Below are positions 8,887-18,048 of a stretch of 64,000 bases of DNA, piece by piece. Position 1 is the first letter of the stretch; the number at the start of each line of letters is the position of its first letter. Under the pieces are notes generated by a model. The model had not been told where the DNA came from and did no database searches. It saw nothing but the letters and a program-made list of their open reading frames with translations. Source of the DNA: JBBEAM01 sp942491105. GTDB taxonomy: Bacteria > Pseudomonadota > Alphaproteobacteria > Kiloniellales > DSM-21159. The position numbers and the translations under genes are program-made. The stretch covers positions 28,965-92,964 of the forward strand of contig CALNZX010000007.1 in NCBI GenBank assembly GCA_942491105.1. Reading direction: 5' to 3'.

Positions 8887-10953
8887 ATGAGCGAGAGCAG
8901 CAAACCTCGGAAGCCGCAGGGCAAGCAGCAGGCCGGTAGCGCCCGCCGCCGCAAGGACCTTTCGGACGGCGGCAAGCGTTCGGGCATGGCGGAGCCGGCC
9001 GCCCTTTACGACGCGCCGCCGGACTCGGCCAAGTCCGGTTTGCCGCAAGCCGGAACGCCGCGCGGCGGCGCGTCCCTGAAGCAAGGTGTCGAGGTGCTGC
9101 GCGAGGCACTCCGGAACCTGCCCTCGGCGCCCGGCGTCTACCGCATGCTCAACAAGCGCGGCGAGGCGCTCTACGTCGGCAAGGCGCGGGATCTCAAGAA
9201 GCGGGTCACGACCTACACCCAGATCGCCAAGCTGCCGCACCGGCTGCAGCGCATGGTCGCCGAGACCGTCGACCTGGAGGTGGTGACCACCCACACCGAG
9301 GTCGAGGCGCTGCTGCTCGAAAGCAATCTGATCAAGCGCCTGATGCCGCGCTACAACGTACTGCTGCGCGACGACAAATCCTTCCCCTACATCCTGCTGA
9401 CCGGCGATCACGAGGTCCCGCGGATCGCCAAGCACCGCGGCGCCCAGACGCGCGAAGGCAGCTACTACGGCCCCTTCGCCTCGGCGGGCGCGGTCAATCG
9501 CACGATCACGGCCCTGGAGAAAGCCTTCCTGCTGCGCTCCTGCTCCGACGCGGTCTACGCCAGCCGCACCCGCCCCTGCCTGATGTACCAGATCAAGCGC
9601 TGCTCGGCGCCCTGCGTCGGCCGCATCTCCCAGGACGATTACCTCGGCCTGGTCGAGCAGACCCGGGCCTTTCTGACCGGCCGCTCCCAGGCGATCCAGG
9701 CGAGCCTGGCCGAGGCGATGCAGGAGGCGGCGGAACGCCTCGACTATGAAGCGGCGGCGCGTTACCGCGACCGCATCCGCGCCCTGGCCCACATCCAGTC
9801 GCATCAGGATATCAACGTCGAGGGGGTCGAGAACGCCGATGTCATGGCGGCGCATCAGGAGGGCGGGACGACCTGCGTCCAGGTGTTCTTTTTCCGCGCC
9901 GGGCGCAACTACGGCAACCGCGCCTACTTCCCGAGCCACGACAACAGCCTGGGCGTGGCTGAGGTGCTGGCGGCCTTCGTCGCCCAGTTCTACGACAACA
10001 AGCCGGTGCCGCGCGAAGTCCTGGTCAGTCAAAGCCTGCCCGACCAGAGCCTGATCGCCGAGGCGCTGTCGAGCCGCGCCGGGATCAAGATCCGGCTCAA
10101 CGCTCCGCAGCGCGGCGCCCGCCGCAAGCTGATCGAGGCGGCGCTGACCAATGCCCGCGAGGCGCTCGGCCGCCGCCTCGCCGAATCCAGCGCCCAGCGC
10201 AGCCTGCTCGAAGGGCTGTCCGAGCGCCTGGGCCTGGAGTCGCCGCCGGAGCGGATCGAGGTTTACGACAACAGCCACATCCAGGGCAGCAATCCCTATG
10301 GCGCGATGATCGTCGCCGGGCCCGAGGGCCTGCGCAAGGCGGCCTACCGCAAGTTCGCGATCCGCGGCGAAGGCAAGAAGAAGAACACGCCGGCCGAAAC
10401 CGGGCCGGTCACCGGCGGCGACGACTATGCCATGATGCGCGAGGTGCTCACCCGGCGCTTCGCCCGCGCCCTGAAGGAAGACCCGGAGCGCGAGCAAGGC
10501 ACCTGGCCGGACTTGGTTTTGCTCGATGGCGGGCGGGGGCAGCTTGAGGTGGCGCGCGAAGTCTTCGCCGATCTCGGCATCTCCGACCTGAATCTCGCCG
10601 CCGTCGCCAAGGGCCCGGACCGCGACGCCGGGCGGGAACGCATCTTCCTGCCGGACCGCCCGCCGCTGCTGCTGGAAGCGCGCGACCCGGTGCTCTATTT
10701 CATCCAGCGGCTGCGCGACGAGGCTCATCGTTTCGCCATCGGCAGCCACCGCGCCGGGCGCAGCAAGTCCCGCCTGACCTCCTCGCTCGACGAGGTCTCG
10801 GGCATCGGCGCCAAGCGCAAGAAAGCCCTGCTGCTGCATTTCGGCTCGGCGCGGGCGGTTGAACGCGCCGGACTGGCCGACCTGGAAGCGGTCGAGGGCA
10901 TTAGCAAAGCCGTAGCTAAGCGAATCTACGATCACTTTCACGGGACTGCCTGA
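8887..10953 (+). CDS. uvrC: UvrABC excision nuclease subunit C
   Basis: This nuclease makes the two incisions in nucleotide excision repair. The GIY-YIG domain starts near residue 75 (APGVYRML ... ALYVGKARDLKKRV), a UVR motif lies mid-protein (YEAAARYRDRIRAL), the RNase H-like half carries YDNSHIQG and LDGGRGQL, and two HhH motifs end the protein (VSGIGAKRKKALL, VEGISKAVAKRI). I chose the ATG at 8887, giving 688 residues. An upstream in-frame start at 8686 would translate the AT-rich gap. Even so, about 65 low-complexity Lys/Pro/Gly residues precede the usual N-terminus. Confidence 0.96.
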   Translation: MSESSKPRKPQGKQQAGSARRRKDLSDGGKRSGMAEPAALYDAPPDSAKSGLPQAGTPRGGASLKQGVEVLREALRNLPSAPGVYRMLNKRGEALYVGKARDLKKRVTTYTQIAKLPHRLQRMVAETVDLEVVTTHTEVEALLLESNLIKRLMPRYNVLLRDDKSFPYILLTGDHEVPRIAKHRGAQTREGSYYGPFASAGAVNRTITALEKAFLLRSCSDAVYASRTRPCLMYQIKRCSAPCVGRISQDDYLGLVEQTRAFLTGRSQAIQASLAEAMQEAAERLDYEAAARYRDRIRALAHIQSHQDINVEGVENADVMAAHQEGGTTCVQVFFFRAGRNYGNRAYFPSHDNSLGVAEVLAAFVAQFYDNKPVPREVLVSQSLPDQSLIAEALSSRAGIKIRLNAPQRGARRKLIEAALTNAREALGRRLAESSAQRSLLEGLSERLGLESPPERIEVYDNSHIQGSNPYGAMIVAGPEGLRKAAYRKFAIRGEGKKKNTPAETGPVTGGDDYAMMREVLTRRFARALKEDPEREQGTWPDLVLLDGGRGQLEVAREVFADLGISDLNLAAVAKGPDRDAGRERIFLPDRPPLLLEARDPVLYFIQRLRDEAHRFAIGSHRAGRSKSRLTSSLDEVSGIGAKRKKALLLHFGSARAVERAGLADLEAVEGISKAVAKRIYDHFHGTA

Positions 10954-11018
10954 TCGGCTGGCCCTATGCTAGAAGGCAGGGTATGACAGAGAGTGGATTC
11001 CAGCGCCGAAGAGTGACC

Positions 11019-11570
11019 ATGGCCCAGAGCCTTCCCAACCTGCTTACCACCGCGCGAATCCTGGCGATTCCGCTGATCGTGCTGTTGCTGTTTCTCGACG
11101 GCGGCACGGCGCGTTGGGGCGCTTTTTTCCTGTTTCTCGCCGCCGCGGTTACCGATTACTTCGATGGCCTGGCCGCCCGCAAGCTGGCCGTGGTCACGCC
11201 GCTTGGCCGATTCCTCGATCCCATCGCCGACAAGCTGCTGGTCGCCGCGGTGATCGTCGCCCTGGTCGCGATAGGTAAGCTCGGCGGCTGGCTGGTAGTC
11301 GCGGCCATCCTGATGCTGTGCCGCGAAATTCTGGTATCGGGCCTGCGCGAATTCCTTGCCGAACTTGGCGTCCCGCTGCCGGTCAGCAAGCTGGCCAAGT
11401 GGAAAACCACGGTGCAGCTGATCGCGCTGGGCTTGTTGATCGCCGGTCTGCCCGGCGATCTGCTGTTCTGGACCGGACAGGCTGCGTTCTGGATCGCCAC
11501 GCTCTTGACCCTGATCACCGGCTGGGACTACCTGCGGGTCGGGCTCAAGGAGATGGTGGCGGGGTCATGA
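11019..11570 (+). CDS. pgsA: CDP-diacylglycerol-glycerol-3-phosphate 3-phosphatidyltransferase
   Basis: This membrane enzyme makes phosphatidylglycerophosphate, the committed step to phosphatidylglycerol and cardiolipin. The CDP-alcohol phosphotransferase signature D-x2-DG-x2-AR-x8-G-x3-D-x3-D is seen as DYFDGLAAR ... GRFLDPIADK, with four to five hydrophobic helices. I prefer the ATG at 11019 because MAQSLPNLLTTARI fits the family N-terminus. An upstream ATG at 10983 would add 12 residues. It follows uvrC, a common order in alphaproteobacteria. Confidence 0.95.
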   Translation: MAQSLPNLLTTARILAIPLIVLLLFLDGGTARWGAFFLFLAAAVTDYFDGLAARKLAVVTPLGRFLDPIADKLLVAAVIVALVAIGKLGGWLVVAAILMLCREILVSGLREFLAELGVPLPVSKLAKWKTTVQLIALGLLIAGLPGDLLFWTGQAAFWIATLLTLITGWDYLRVGLKEMVAGS

Positions 11571-11583
11571 CGGCGGTGCGGCC

Positions 11584-12102
11584 ATGAAAGTTCTCGGCTT
11601 GGCCGGCTGGAGCGGCAGCGGCAAGACCACGCTGGTGTGCAGACTGATCCCCGAGATGAAGGCGCGCGGCTACCGGGTCTCGACGATCAAACACGCCCAT
11701 CACAACTTCGACGTCGACACGCCGGGCAAGGATTCCTACGAACACCGCGAGGCCGGGGCAAGCGAGGTCCTGGTATCCTCGGCCAAACGCTGGGCGCTGA
11801 TGCGCGATCTGCGCGGCGAGGAAGAGGCGACGATCGAGGAACTGCTCGCCAAGCTCGCCCCCGTCGACCTGGTGATCGTCGAGGGCTTCAAGAAGGAAGG
11901 CCACGATAAACTGGAGGTCTACCGCCGCGCGCTCGGCAAGCCCTTGCTGGCGACCGAGGATCCCGCCATCGCCGCAGTGCTGAGCGACGGCGCCGTGCCG
12001 GAAACCTCGAAGCCGGTCATCGCGCTCGACGATATCGCCGCCATCGCCGACTTCGTGGAAAAGCACTGCGGACTGGCCGGCGGCGCGCGCCGTAGAGCTT
12101 GA
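11584..12102 (+). CDS. mobB: Molybdopterin-guanine dinucleotide biosynthesis protein MobB
   Basis: This 172-residue P-loop GTPase has the Walker A motif GWSGSGKTTL at residues 7-16 and the MobB signatures STIKHAHHNFDVDTPGKDS and VDLVIVEGFKKE. MobB assists MobA in making the guanine dinucleotide form of molybdenum cofactor. It stands 13 bases after pgsA and 15 before moeA. No mobA is present in the window. Confidence 0.94.
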   Translation: MKVLGLAGWSGSGKTTLVCRLIPEMKARGYRVSTIKHAHHNFDVDTPGKDSYEHREAGASEVLVSSAKRWALMRDLRGEEEATIEELLAKLAPVDLVIVEGFKKEGHDKLEVYRRALGKPLLATEDPAIAAVLSDGAVPETSKPVIALDDIAAIADFVEKHCGLAGGARRRA

Positions 12103-12117
12103 TAGCGGGGGCACGGC

Positions 12118-13386
12118 ATGGCGCAGCTGACCGATGACTGCTTTGCCCACGGCGGAGCCCTGCTGCGTCTGGACGCGGCCCTGAGCCTCCTCGGCGAGCG
12201 CTTGAGCGCAGTCGCCGAAACGGAAAGCCTGCCCCTCGGCTCCTGCCTGGGCCGCGTGCTGGCGGAGGATGTGATCTGCGGCTTCGACGTGCCGCCGCAG
12301 GACAACTCGGCGGTCGACGGCTACGCGGTCTACTTCGACGATCTCGATCCCAACGCGCAAACCCGCCTGCCGATGGCCGGGCGCGTGACCGCTGGGCATC
12401 CCTTGCAGGGCACGGCACAGCGCGGCACGGCGATCCGCATCTTTACCGGCGCCCAAATGCCCGAGGGCCCGGATACCGTGATGATGCAGGAAGACTGCGA
12501 GCTCGAGAAACGCGACGGCGGCCACAGCGTCGCGATCCGCCCTGGCATCAAGCGCGGCGCCAACCGGCGCAAGCGCGGCGAGGACATCACGGCGGGCAGT
12601 GTCGTGCTGCGCGCCGGACGGCGGCTGCGCGCGCCCGATCTTGGCCAGGCGGCGGCCACGGGACGGCGCAGCCTGGTGGTCCGCCAGCCGCTGCGCGTGG
12701 CGCTGTTTTCAACCGGCGATGAACTGCGCGAGCCCGGCCAGGACCTGCAGCCGGGCCAGATCTACGATTCCAACCGCTACGGCATCGCCGGCCTGCTGCG
12801 CGGTCTGGGCTGCCAGGTCACCGATCTCGGAATCCTCGCGGACCGGCGCGCGCTGATTCAGGACGCACTCGCCGCGGCGGCGCCGGACCATGACGTGATC
12901 GTCACCTCCGGCGGCGTGTCGGTCGGCGAGGAAGACCATGTCAAGCAGGCGGTGGAGGCCTTGGGGGCACTGCACGCCTGGCGTCTGGCGATCAAGCCCG
13001 GCCGCCCGATCGCCTTCGGACAGGTCGGCCGCGTGCCCTTCGTCGGTCTTCCCGGCAACCCGGCGGCGGTCATGGTGACCTTCGTCAACATCGTGCGGCC
13101 GCTGCTGCTGCGCCTGCTCGGCGCCAGCGAGCTCGAGCCCCAGCGCTTCGCCGTGCGGGCCGCCTTTTCCCATAGGAAGAAGACGGAGCGGCGCGAATGG
13201 CTGCGCGCCAGCCTGCGGCGCGATGACGAGGGCGCGCTCGAGGCCGTGAAGTTTCCCCGCGAGGGCGCCGGCATCCTCTCCTCCCTGGTCGAAAGCGACG
13301 GCCTGGTTGAGCTGCCCGAGGAGATGACCCATCTTCAGGAGGGAGACATCGTGAGCTTCCTGCCCTTCTCGGAGGTAATGGCGTGA
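12118..13386 (+). CDS. moeA: Molybdopterin molybdotransferase
   Basis: This 422-residue enzyme inserts molybdate into adenylylated molybdopterin. Family hallmarks are PPQDNSAVDGYAV near residue 60, IFTGAQMPEGPDTVMMQED, the MoCF_biosynth core FSTGDEL ... IYDSNRYG and TSGGVSVGEEDH, and FVGLPGNPAAVMVTF. It ends with the beta-barrel C-terminal domain. It overlaps moaD by four bases. Confidence 0.96.
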   Translation: MAQLTDDCFAHGGALLRLDAALSLLGERLSAVAETESLPLGSCLGRVLAEDVICGFDVPPQDNSAVDGYAVYFDDLDPNAQTRLPMAGRVTAGHPLQGTAQRGTAIRIFTGAQMPEGPDTVMMQEDCELEKRDGGHSVAIRPGIKRGANRRKRGEDITAGSVVLRAGRRLRAPDLGQAAATGRRSLVVRQPLRVALFSTGDELREPGQDLQPGQIYDSNRYGIAGLLRGLGCQVTDLGILADRRALIQDALAAAAPDHDVIVTSGGVSVGEEDHVKQAVEALGALHAWRLAIKPGRPIAFGQVGRVPFVGLPGNPAAVMVTFVNIVRPLLLRLLGASELEPQRFAVRAAFSHRKKTERREWLRASLRRDDEGALEAVKFPREGAGILSSLVESDGLVELPEEMTHLQEGDIVSFLPFSEVMA

Positions 13387-13634
13387 AACTGCTCTATTTC
13401 GCTTGGCTGAAGACCAAGACCGGCTGCGCCGAGGAAGACGTCACCCTGCCCGCGGAGGTCGGCAGCGTCGCTGAGCTGCTTGCCTGGCTGAAGACGCGCA
13501 GTCCCGGCCATGCCGCGGCCCTGGCCGACGAATCCGCGATCCGCATCGCCGTCAATCAAGCCTACGCCAAGCCGGCGGACCCTGTGCATCAGGACGACGA
13601 AGTCGCGCTGTTCCCGCCCGTGACCGGGGGCTGA
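13383..13634 (+). CDS. moaD: Molybdopterin synthase small subunit MoaD
   Basis: This 83-residue ubiquitin-like sulfur carrier ends in PPVTGG. The C-terminal Gly-Gly is the thiocarboxylation site that delivers sulfur to precursor Z. It starts at GTG within the moeA stop (GTGA), so translation is probably coupled, and moaE follows four bases after its stop. Confidence 0.95.
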   Translation: MKLLYFAWLKTKTGCAEEDVTLPAEVGSVAELLAWLKTRSPGHAAALADESAIRIAVNQAYAKPADPVHQDDEVALFPPVTGG

Positions 13635-13638
13635 GAAC

Positions 13639-14124
13639 ATGATCCGGGTGCAGCGCGAGGACTTCGACCTGGCCGCCGAACTCAAGGCCCTGACCGCTGG
13701 AAGGCGCGACATCGGCGCCCTGGCGAGCTTCGTCGGACTGGTGCGCGACATGGCCCCGATCGAGGGCAAGGCCGAGAACATCCGCGCCATGACCCTGGAA
13801 CACTACCCCGGCATGACCGAGAAGATGCTTGCGGAGATCGAGGCGGAAGCGCAGGCCCGCTGGCCCCTGGAAGCCACCCTGATCGTGCATCGCTACGGCC
13901 GCATGGAGCCGGGCGAGCAGATCGTTCTGGTCGCCGCGGCCTCGGCCCACCGCGACGCCGCCTTCGACGCCTGCCGTTTCCTGATCGACTGGCTGAAGAC
14001 CAAGGCGCCTTTCTGGAAACTGGAAGATCTCAAACAGGGCGAGGCCAAGTGGGTCGAGGCCCGCGACAGCGACGACGCGGCCGCCGCGCGCTGGACCGTC
14101 AAGCCCGAGGACGCGGCCGGGTAA
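13639..14124 (+). CDS. moaE: Molybdopterin synthase catalytic subunit MoaE
   Basis: This 161-residue large subunit forms a heterotetramer with MoaD and converts cyclic pyranopterin monophosphate to molybdopterin. Family motifs are ASFVGLVRD, MTLEHYPGM, VHRYGRMEPGEQIVLVAAAS and WLKTKAPFWKLE with the catalytic Lys region. It is the last gene of the uvrC-to-moaE run and is followed by a strong terminator. Confidence 0.95.
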   Translation: MIRVQREDFDLAAELKALTAGRRDIGALASFVGLVRDMAPIEGKAENIRAMTLEHYPGMTEKMLAEIEAEAQARWPLEATLIVHRYGRMEPGEQIVLVAAASAHRDAAFDACRFLIDWLKTKAPFWKLEDLKQGEAKWVEARDSDDAAAARWTVKPEDAAG

Positions 14125-14141
14125 AGCCCGATCAAAGAAAT

Positions 14142-14170
14142 ACGGCGGCCCGTTGCGGGGCCGCCGTTTT
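14142..14170 (+). terminator. Rho-independent terminator after moaE
   Basis: A perfect 10-bp stem ACGGCGGCCC / GGGCCGCCGT with a 6-base loop is followed by TTTT. It lies between convergent moaE and ilvE and could work for both. Confidence 0.85.
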
Positions 14171-14197
14171 GTTGTCTTGGCGTTTCCTCGAAGAAAC

Positions 14198-15109
14198 CTA
14201 GGCGGCGCTCATGCTGGCGCCTGCGGCCATGTCGTGCGGCCGGCGGACCAGCTCGTCGTAAGCCTCCAAGAGTTCCTTGGTGATGGCGCCCGGCGTGAAG
14301 CGGTAGTCGTCGATCTCACGCACCGGCGTCACCTCGACGGCGGTGCCGGTGATGAAGACCTCGTCGGTCTTGGCCAGTTCCTCGGGCAGTATCGCGCGCT
14401 CGATAACTTCGTAGCCGCGTTCCTTGGCCAGGGCGATCACCGTGCGGCGGGTGATGCCGTCGAGGAAGCAGTCCGGCTTCGGCGTGTGCAGCTTACCGTC
14501 CTGGACCAGGAAGATGTTGGCGCCCGTCGCCTCGGCGATCTGGCCGCGCCAATCGAGCATCAAGGCATCGTTGTAGCCCTTGCCCTCGGCCTCGTGCTTC
14601 GAGAGGGTGCAGATCATGTACAGCCCGGCGGCCTTGGAATGCACCGGCGCGGTCTCCGGGGAAGGCCGGCGGTAAGGCGCGGTCATCATGCGGATGCCTT
14701 CGAGCCGAGCCTCCGGCGAGAAGTAGACCGGCCAGGGCCAGGCGGCGATCGCCAGGTTGATCTTGGTGTTCTGCGCGGAGACCCCCATCATCTCGCTGCC
14801 GCGCCAGGCGATGGGGCGGACATAACCGTCCTCGATGCCATTCTGCGCGCAAAGCTCGCGCGTCGCCTCGTCGATCTCAGCGACGCTGTAAGGAATCTCG
14901 AAACCCATCAGCTTCGCGGAGTCGTGCAGGCGCTGATGGTGCTCGGTGATCTTGAAGACCTGGCCATTGTAGACCCGCTCGCCCTCGAATACCGCGCTCG
15001 CATAGTGCAAGGCGTGGGAGAGAACGTGCAGCTTGGCGTCGCGCCAAGGCACGGACGCCCCGTTCATCCAAATTGTTCCGTCGCGGTCATCGAAGGGAAG
15101 CATGTACAC
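14198..15109 (-). CDS. ilvE: Branched-chain amino acid aminotransferase
   Basis: This 303-residue fold-IV PLP enzyme transaminates leucine, isoleucine and valine or their keto acids. The PLP lysine is Lys159 in VHSKAAGLY. Other class IV signatures are HALHYASAVFEGER, EATGANIF, GITRRTVIALA and FITGTAVEVTPV. A second Met at residue 3 is an alternative start. It is transcribed away from the MarR gene, and the 196-base spacer is described under the operator site. Confidence 0.93.
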   Translation of the reverse strand: MYMLPFDDRDGTIWMNGASVPWRDAKLHVLSHALHYASAVFEGERVYNGQVFKITEHHQRLHDSAKLMGFEIPYSVAEIDEATRELCAQNGIEDGYVRPIAWRGSEMMGVSAQNTKINLAIAAWPWPVYFSPEARLEGIRMMTAPYRRPSPETAPVHSKAAGLYMICTLSKHEAEGKGYNDALMLDWRGQIAEATGANIFLVQDGKLHTPKPDCFLDGITRRTVIALAKERGYEVIERAILPEELAKTDEVFITGTAVEVTPVREIDDYRFTPGAITKELLEAYDELVRRPHDMAAGASMSAA

Positions 15110-15245
15110 TAGGGTCCTTTCGCCCTTTCAGCTTGTCTGGTTTTCCGCCAGCCGGTTAGGTAGCTTAAGCACCCTGGGGTTAGACGATTTCCAGGATATG
15201 AAGTCAAGAGAGGCCGGCAGATTCGATCCTTCAACTCAGGCATTC

Positions 15246-15262
15246 GAGACATAATCTGTCTC
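15246..15262. promoter_or_regulatory. Interrupted palindrome, candidate MarR operator
   Basis: GAGACATAATCTGTCTC has perfect 6-base arms around a 5-base centre and lies 44 bases before the MarR-family start in the ilvE/MarR divergent spacer. Its size fits a MarR dimer site. Autoregulation is inferred from position only. Confidence 0.45.
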
Positions 15263-15305
15263 AAATCATTTTGCATCGGTAACAAGATTATGCGATTAAG
15301 TCAAT

Positions 15306-15833
15306 ATGGCTGACATAAAACAATCCGCGAACCCCCTCTTCCTGCGCGAGGAAGAACTGCGACAGGGCATGGAGCTGCTGTTCTTCGCCTATCGCGACTT
15401 TACCTCGCAGCCCGATCGCATGCTCAAGGAGTTCGGCTACGGCCGCGCCCACCACCGGGTGATCTTTTTCGTCGGCCGCTATCCGCAGATGCCGGTCAGC
15501 GAACTGCTCAGCATTCTCTCGATCACCAAGCAAAGCCTGTCCCGGGTGTTGAGCCAGCTGGTCGAGGATGGCTATATCCTGCAGCGCCCCGGCCGCGAGG
15601 ACCGCAGGCAGCGTTTGCTTGAGCTGACCGACAAGGGGCGCGAGCTCGAACGCTATCTGATACAGGACCAGTTGCAGCGGATTGCCCGCGCCTACCGGGC
15701 CGCCGGCGCCGAAGCCGTGGAAGGCTGCCGCACCGTGCTGCTGGGTATCGTCGAAGAAAGCGACCGGGAGCGCCTGGAGAGCCGGCGCGACAACCGGCAG
15801 ACGCCGGGCACAGCGGCCCGCCGCCCGTCCTAG
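15306..15833 (+). CDS. petP: MarR-family regulator (PetP-like)
   Basis: This 175-residue winged-helix protein has the MarR core at residues 40-120: VSELLSILSITKQSLSRVLSQLVEDGYI as the recognition helix-turn-helix and RPGREDRRQRLLELTDKG as the wing. A MarR gene directly before an OmpR-type regulator is the petP-petR arrangement known from Rhodobacter, where it lies upstream of the bc1 genes. Here petABC is about 16 kb away. The symbol rests on family and order, not on function. The last 20 residues are low complexity. Confidence 0.75.
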   Translation: MADIKQSANPLFLREEELRQGMELLFFAYRDFTSQPDRMLKEFGYGRAHHRVIFFVGRYPQMPVSELLSILSITKQSLSRVLSQLVEDGYILQRPGREDRRQRLLELTDKGRELERYLIQDQLQRIARAYRAAGAEAVEGCRTVLLGIVEESDRERLESRRDNRQTPGTAARRPS

Positions 15834-15891
15834 AGCGGCACTGGCTCGCGGCGCGGCGGCGGCGTAGACTGAGCCGCCAAGGACGAGGTCC

Positions 15892-16581
15892 ATGATCGAA
15901 GAACTGCCGCATATTCTGGTCGTCGACGACGACACCAAGCTGCGCAATCTGCTGCGGCGCTACTTGAGCGAACAAAACTACCGGGTCACCGTCGCCTCCA
16001 ACGCGGCCGAGGCGCGCGCCAAGCTGGAATCCCTGGAGTTCGATCTGATCGTTCTCGACATCATGATGCCCGGCGAGTCCGGCCTGGCGCTGACCAAATC
16101 CCTGCGCAAAACCCGCGAGCTGCCGATCCTGCTGCTCACCGCGATGACGGAGGTGGAAAACCGGATCGAGGGCTTCGAAAGCGGCGCCGACGACTACCTG
16201 CCGAAGCCCTTCGAGCCACGCGAGCTGATCCTGCGGATCGAGGCGATCCTGCGCCGTGCCCGCGCCCAGGGCGAAAGCCCGGCGGGCGGCCGGGTCTATT
16301 TCGGCGGTTTCTGCTTCGATCTGACGCGGCGCGAGCTGCGCAAGGGCGAGGCCTATGTCCGCCTGACGGCGGCCGAGAAAAGCCTGCTGCTCGCGCTGGC
16401 GCGTCAGCCGGGTCAGGCGGTCAGCCGCGAAGCCCTGACCGCGGAGAGCGAGATGATCGGCAACCAGCGCACCATCGACGTGCAGATGACACGGCTGCGC
16501 CGTAAGATCGAAAGCAATCCGAAATTCCCACGCTATCTGCAGACCGTGCGCGGAACCGGCTACGTCCTGGTTCCAGATTGA
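15892..16581 (+). CDS. petR: OmpR-family response regulator (PetR-like)
   Basis: This 229-residue regulator has a receiver domain with acidic pocket Asp12-Asp14, phospho-acceptor Asp56 (LIVLDIMMPGESG), Thr in LLLTAM and Lys in YLPKPFEP. A winged-helix DNA-binding domain follows, ending RLRRKIESNPKFPRYLQTVRGTGYVLVPD. It stands between the MarR gene and a histidine kinase that is 13 bases downstream and is the likely partner. Confidence 0.9.
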   Translation: MIEELPHILVVDDDTKLRNLLRRYLSEQNYRVTVASNAAEARAKLESLEFDLIVLDIMMPGESGLALTKSLRKTRELPILLLTAMTEVENRIEGFESGADDYLPKPFEPRELILRIEAILRRARAQGESPAGGRVYFGGFCFDLTRRELRKGEAYVRLTAAEKSLLLALARQPGQAVSREALTAESEMIGNQRTIDVQMTRLRRKIESNPKFPRYLQTVRGTGYVLVPD

Positions 16582-16594
16582 AGGGGACGCGCGC

Positions 16595-18046
16595 ATGACC
16601 ACGACCGGCGAGACATCCGAGACGGCAGCGGTAAGGCCCCGCCCGCGCCCGCGCGCCGGGTTAAGCCCGGCGGGGCAGAGCGTGTGGTGGAAGCGCTGGC
16701 TGAAGAAGCTGCAGCCGCGCAGCCTGATGGCGCGCTCCCTGATCACGCTGATCCTGCCGCTGCTGCTGTTGCAGACCTTGACCACCTTCCTGTTCTACGA
16801 ACGCCATTACATCCACGTCAGCTCGCGGCTGGCCGAGAGCGTCGCCGGAGACATCTCCGCCGTCATCGAACTGCTGGAAACCACGCCGCAAAGCTGGGAG
16901 CGCGACCGGGTCTTCCAGCTTGGCGAAAAGGATTTTCAGCTCAACCTGAGTTTTCTGGAGGGCGGCGTCCTGCCCCCCAAGAGCGTGACGGAGCCGACCT
17001 TGCTCGGCCGCCGCCTGCGCGAAGCGCTCAGCCTGTGGGTCGACAAGGATTTCGACCTGCACATGGATGACGACGACAACTGGGCCTACATCTCGATTGC
17101 GATGAACGACGGCCTGCTGATGGTCGAGGTACCGCGCCGCCGTCTGTTCAGCCGGACCACCCACCTGCTGCTCAACTACATGGTCGGCGCGCCAATCCTG
17201 TTCCTGGTCGTCGCCCTGATCGTCATCCGCTATCAGGTGCGCCCGATCCGCCGCCTGGCGCGCGCCGCCAAGCGCTTCGGCATGGGCCACGACGTGCGTA
17301 ACTTCAAACCCGAGGGCGCCAAGGAAGTGCGGCAGGCGGGCCGCGTTTTCGTCGAGATGCACAACCGTATCAAGCGTCAGCTGAAACAGCGCACGGCGAT
17401 GCTGGCCGGGGTCAGCCACGATCTCAGGACGCCGCTGACCCGCATGAAGCTGGAGCTGGCGCTGCTGGAACAGACCGAGGGGGTCGAGGCCCTGAAATCC
17501 GATGTCGGCGAGATGGAGGAGATGATCGAAGCCTATCTCGCCTTTGCCCGCGGCGAAGGCGCGGAGGATACCGAGGAAATCGTCATCGGCGATATGCTCG
17601 AGGAAATCGTCGGCAAGGCGCGGCGGTCCGACCCGGATATCGAGCTGCAGGTCGAAGGCACGACCTTGCTGAGCGTCCGGCCGAACTCGATCCGGCGCTG
17701 CCTGTCGAACCTCATCAACAACGCCCTGCGTTATGGCGGGAAGGTCTCGGTTACCGCCCGGCCCAGCCTGCAAGGCGTCGAAATCCTGATCGACGACGAC
17801 GGCGTGGGTATCCCCGAGGACAAGCGCGAGGAGGTTTTCCGTCCGTTCTACCGGCTTGAGGAATCGCGCAACGTGGAGACTGGAGGCACCGGCCTTGGCT
17901 TGACCATCGCCCGGGACATCGCGCGCAGCCACGGCGGCGACCTGACTCTCAGCGATGGGCCGAAAGGCCGGGGCCTGCGCGCCCGGGTCTGGCTGCCGAC
18001 CCTGTCGGAGCCGAGCGATATCGAGGACTGGCTGGGAACCGATTAA
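16595..18046 (+). CDS. Sensor histidine kinase, EnvZ-like
   Basis: This 483-residue inner-membrane kinase has a Pro/Arg-rich cytoplasmic start, TM1 near residues 46-66, a periplasmic sensor region of about 120 residues, and TM2 near 195-213. HAMP and HisKA domains follow, with phospho-acceptor His275 in GVSHDLRTPLTRMK. The ATPase domain shows the N box NLINNALRYGG, the D box DDDGVGIP and the G box GGTGLGLTIARDI. It is probably co-transcribed with the OmpR gene upstream. The signal is unknown. Confidence 0.93.
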   Translation: MTTTGETSETAAVRPRPRPRAGLSPAGQSVWWKRWLKKLQPRSLMARSLITLILPLLLLQTLTTFLFYERHYIHVSSRLAESVAGDISAVIELLETTPQSWERDRVFQLGEKDFQLNLSFLEGGVLPPKSVTEPTLLGRRLREALSLWVDKDFDLHMDDDDNWAYISIAMNDGLLMVEVPRRRLFSRTTHLLLNYMVGAPILFLVVALIVIRYQVRPIRRLARAAKRFGMGHDVRNFKPEGAKEVRQAGRVFVEMHNRIKRQLKQRTAMLAGVSHDLRTPLTRMKLELALLEQTEGVEALKSDVGEMEEMIEAYLAFARGEGAEDTEEIVIGDMLEEIVGKARRSDPDIELQVEGTTLLSVRPNSIRRCLSNLINNALRYGGKVSVTARPSLQGVEILIDDDGVGIPEDKREEVFRPFYRLEESRNVETGGTGLGLTIARDIARSHGGDLTLSDGPKGRGLRARVWLPTLSEPSDIEDWLGTD

Positions 18047-18048
18047 GC

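Noticed and set aside
8872..10941. 689-codon open frame on the minus strand
   Set aside because: Shadow of uvrC; no domain, no ribosome site.
16661..17932. 423-codon minus-strand frame
   Set aside because: Antisense to the histidine kinase gene; GC-rich shadow.
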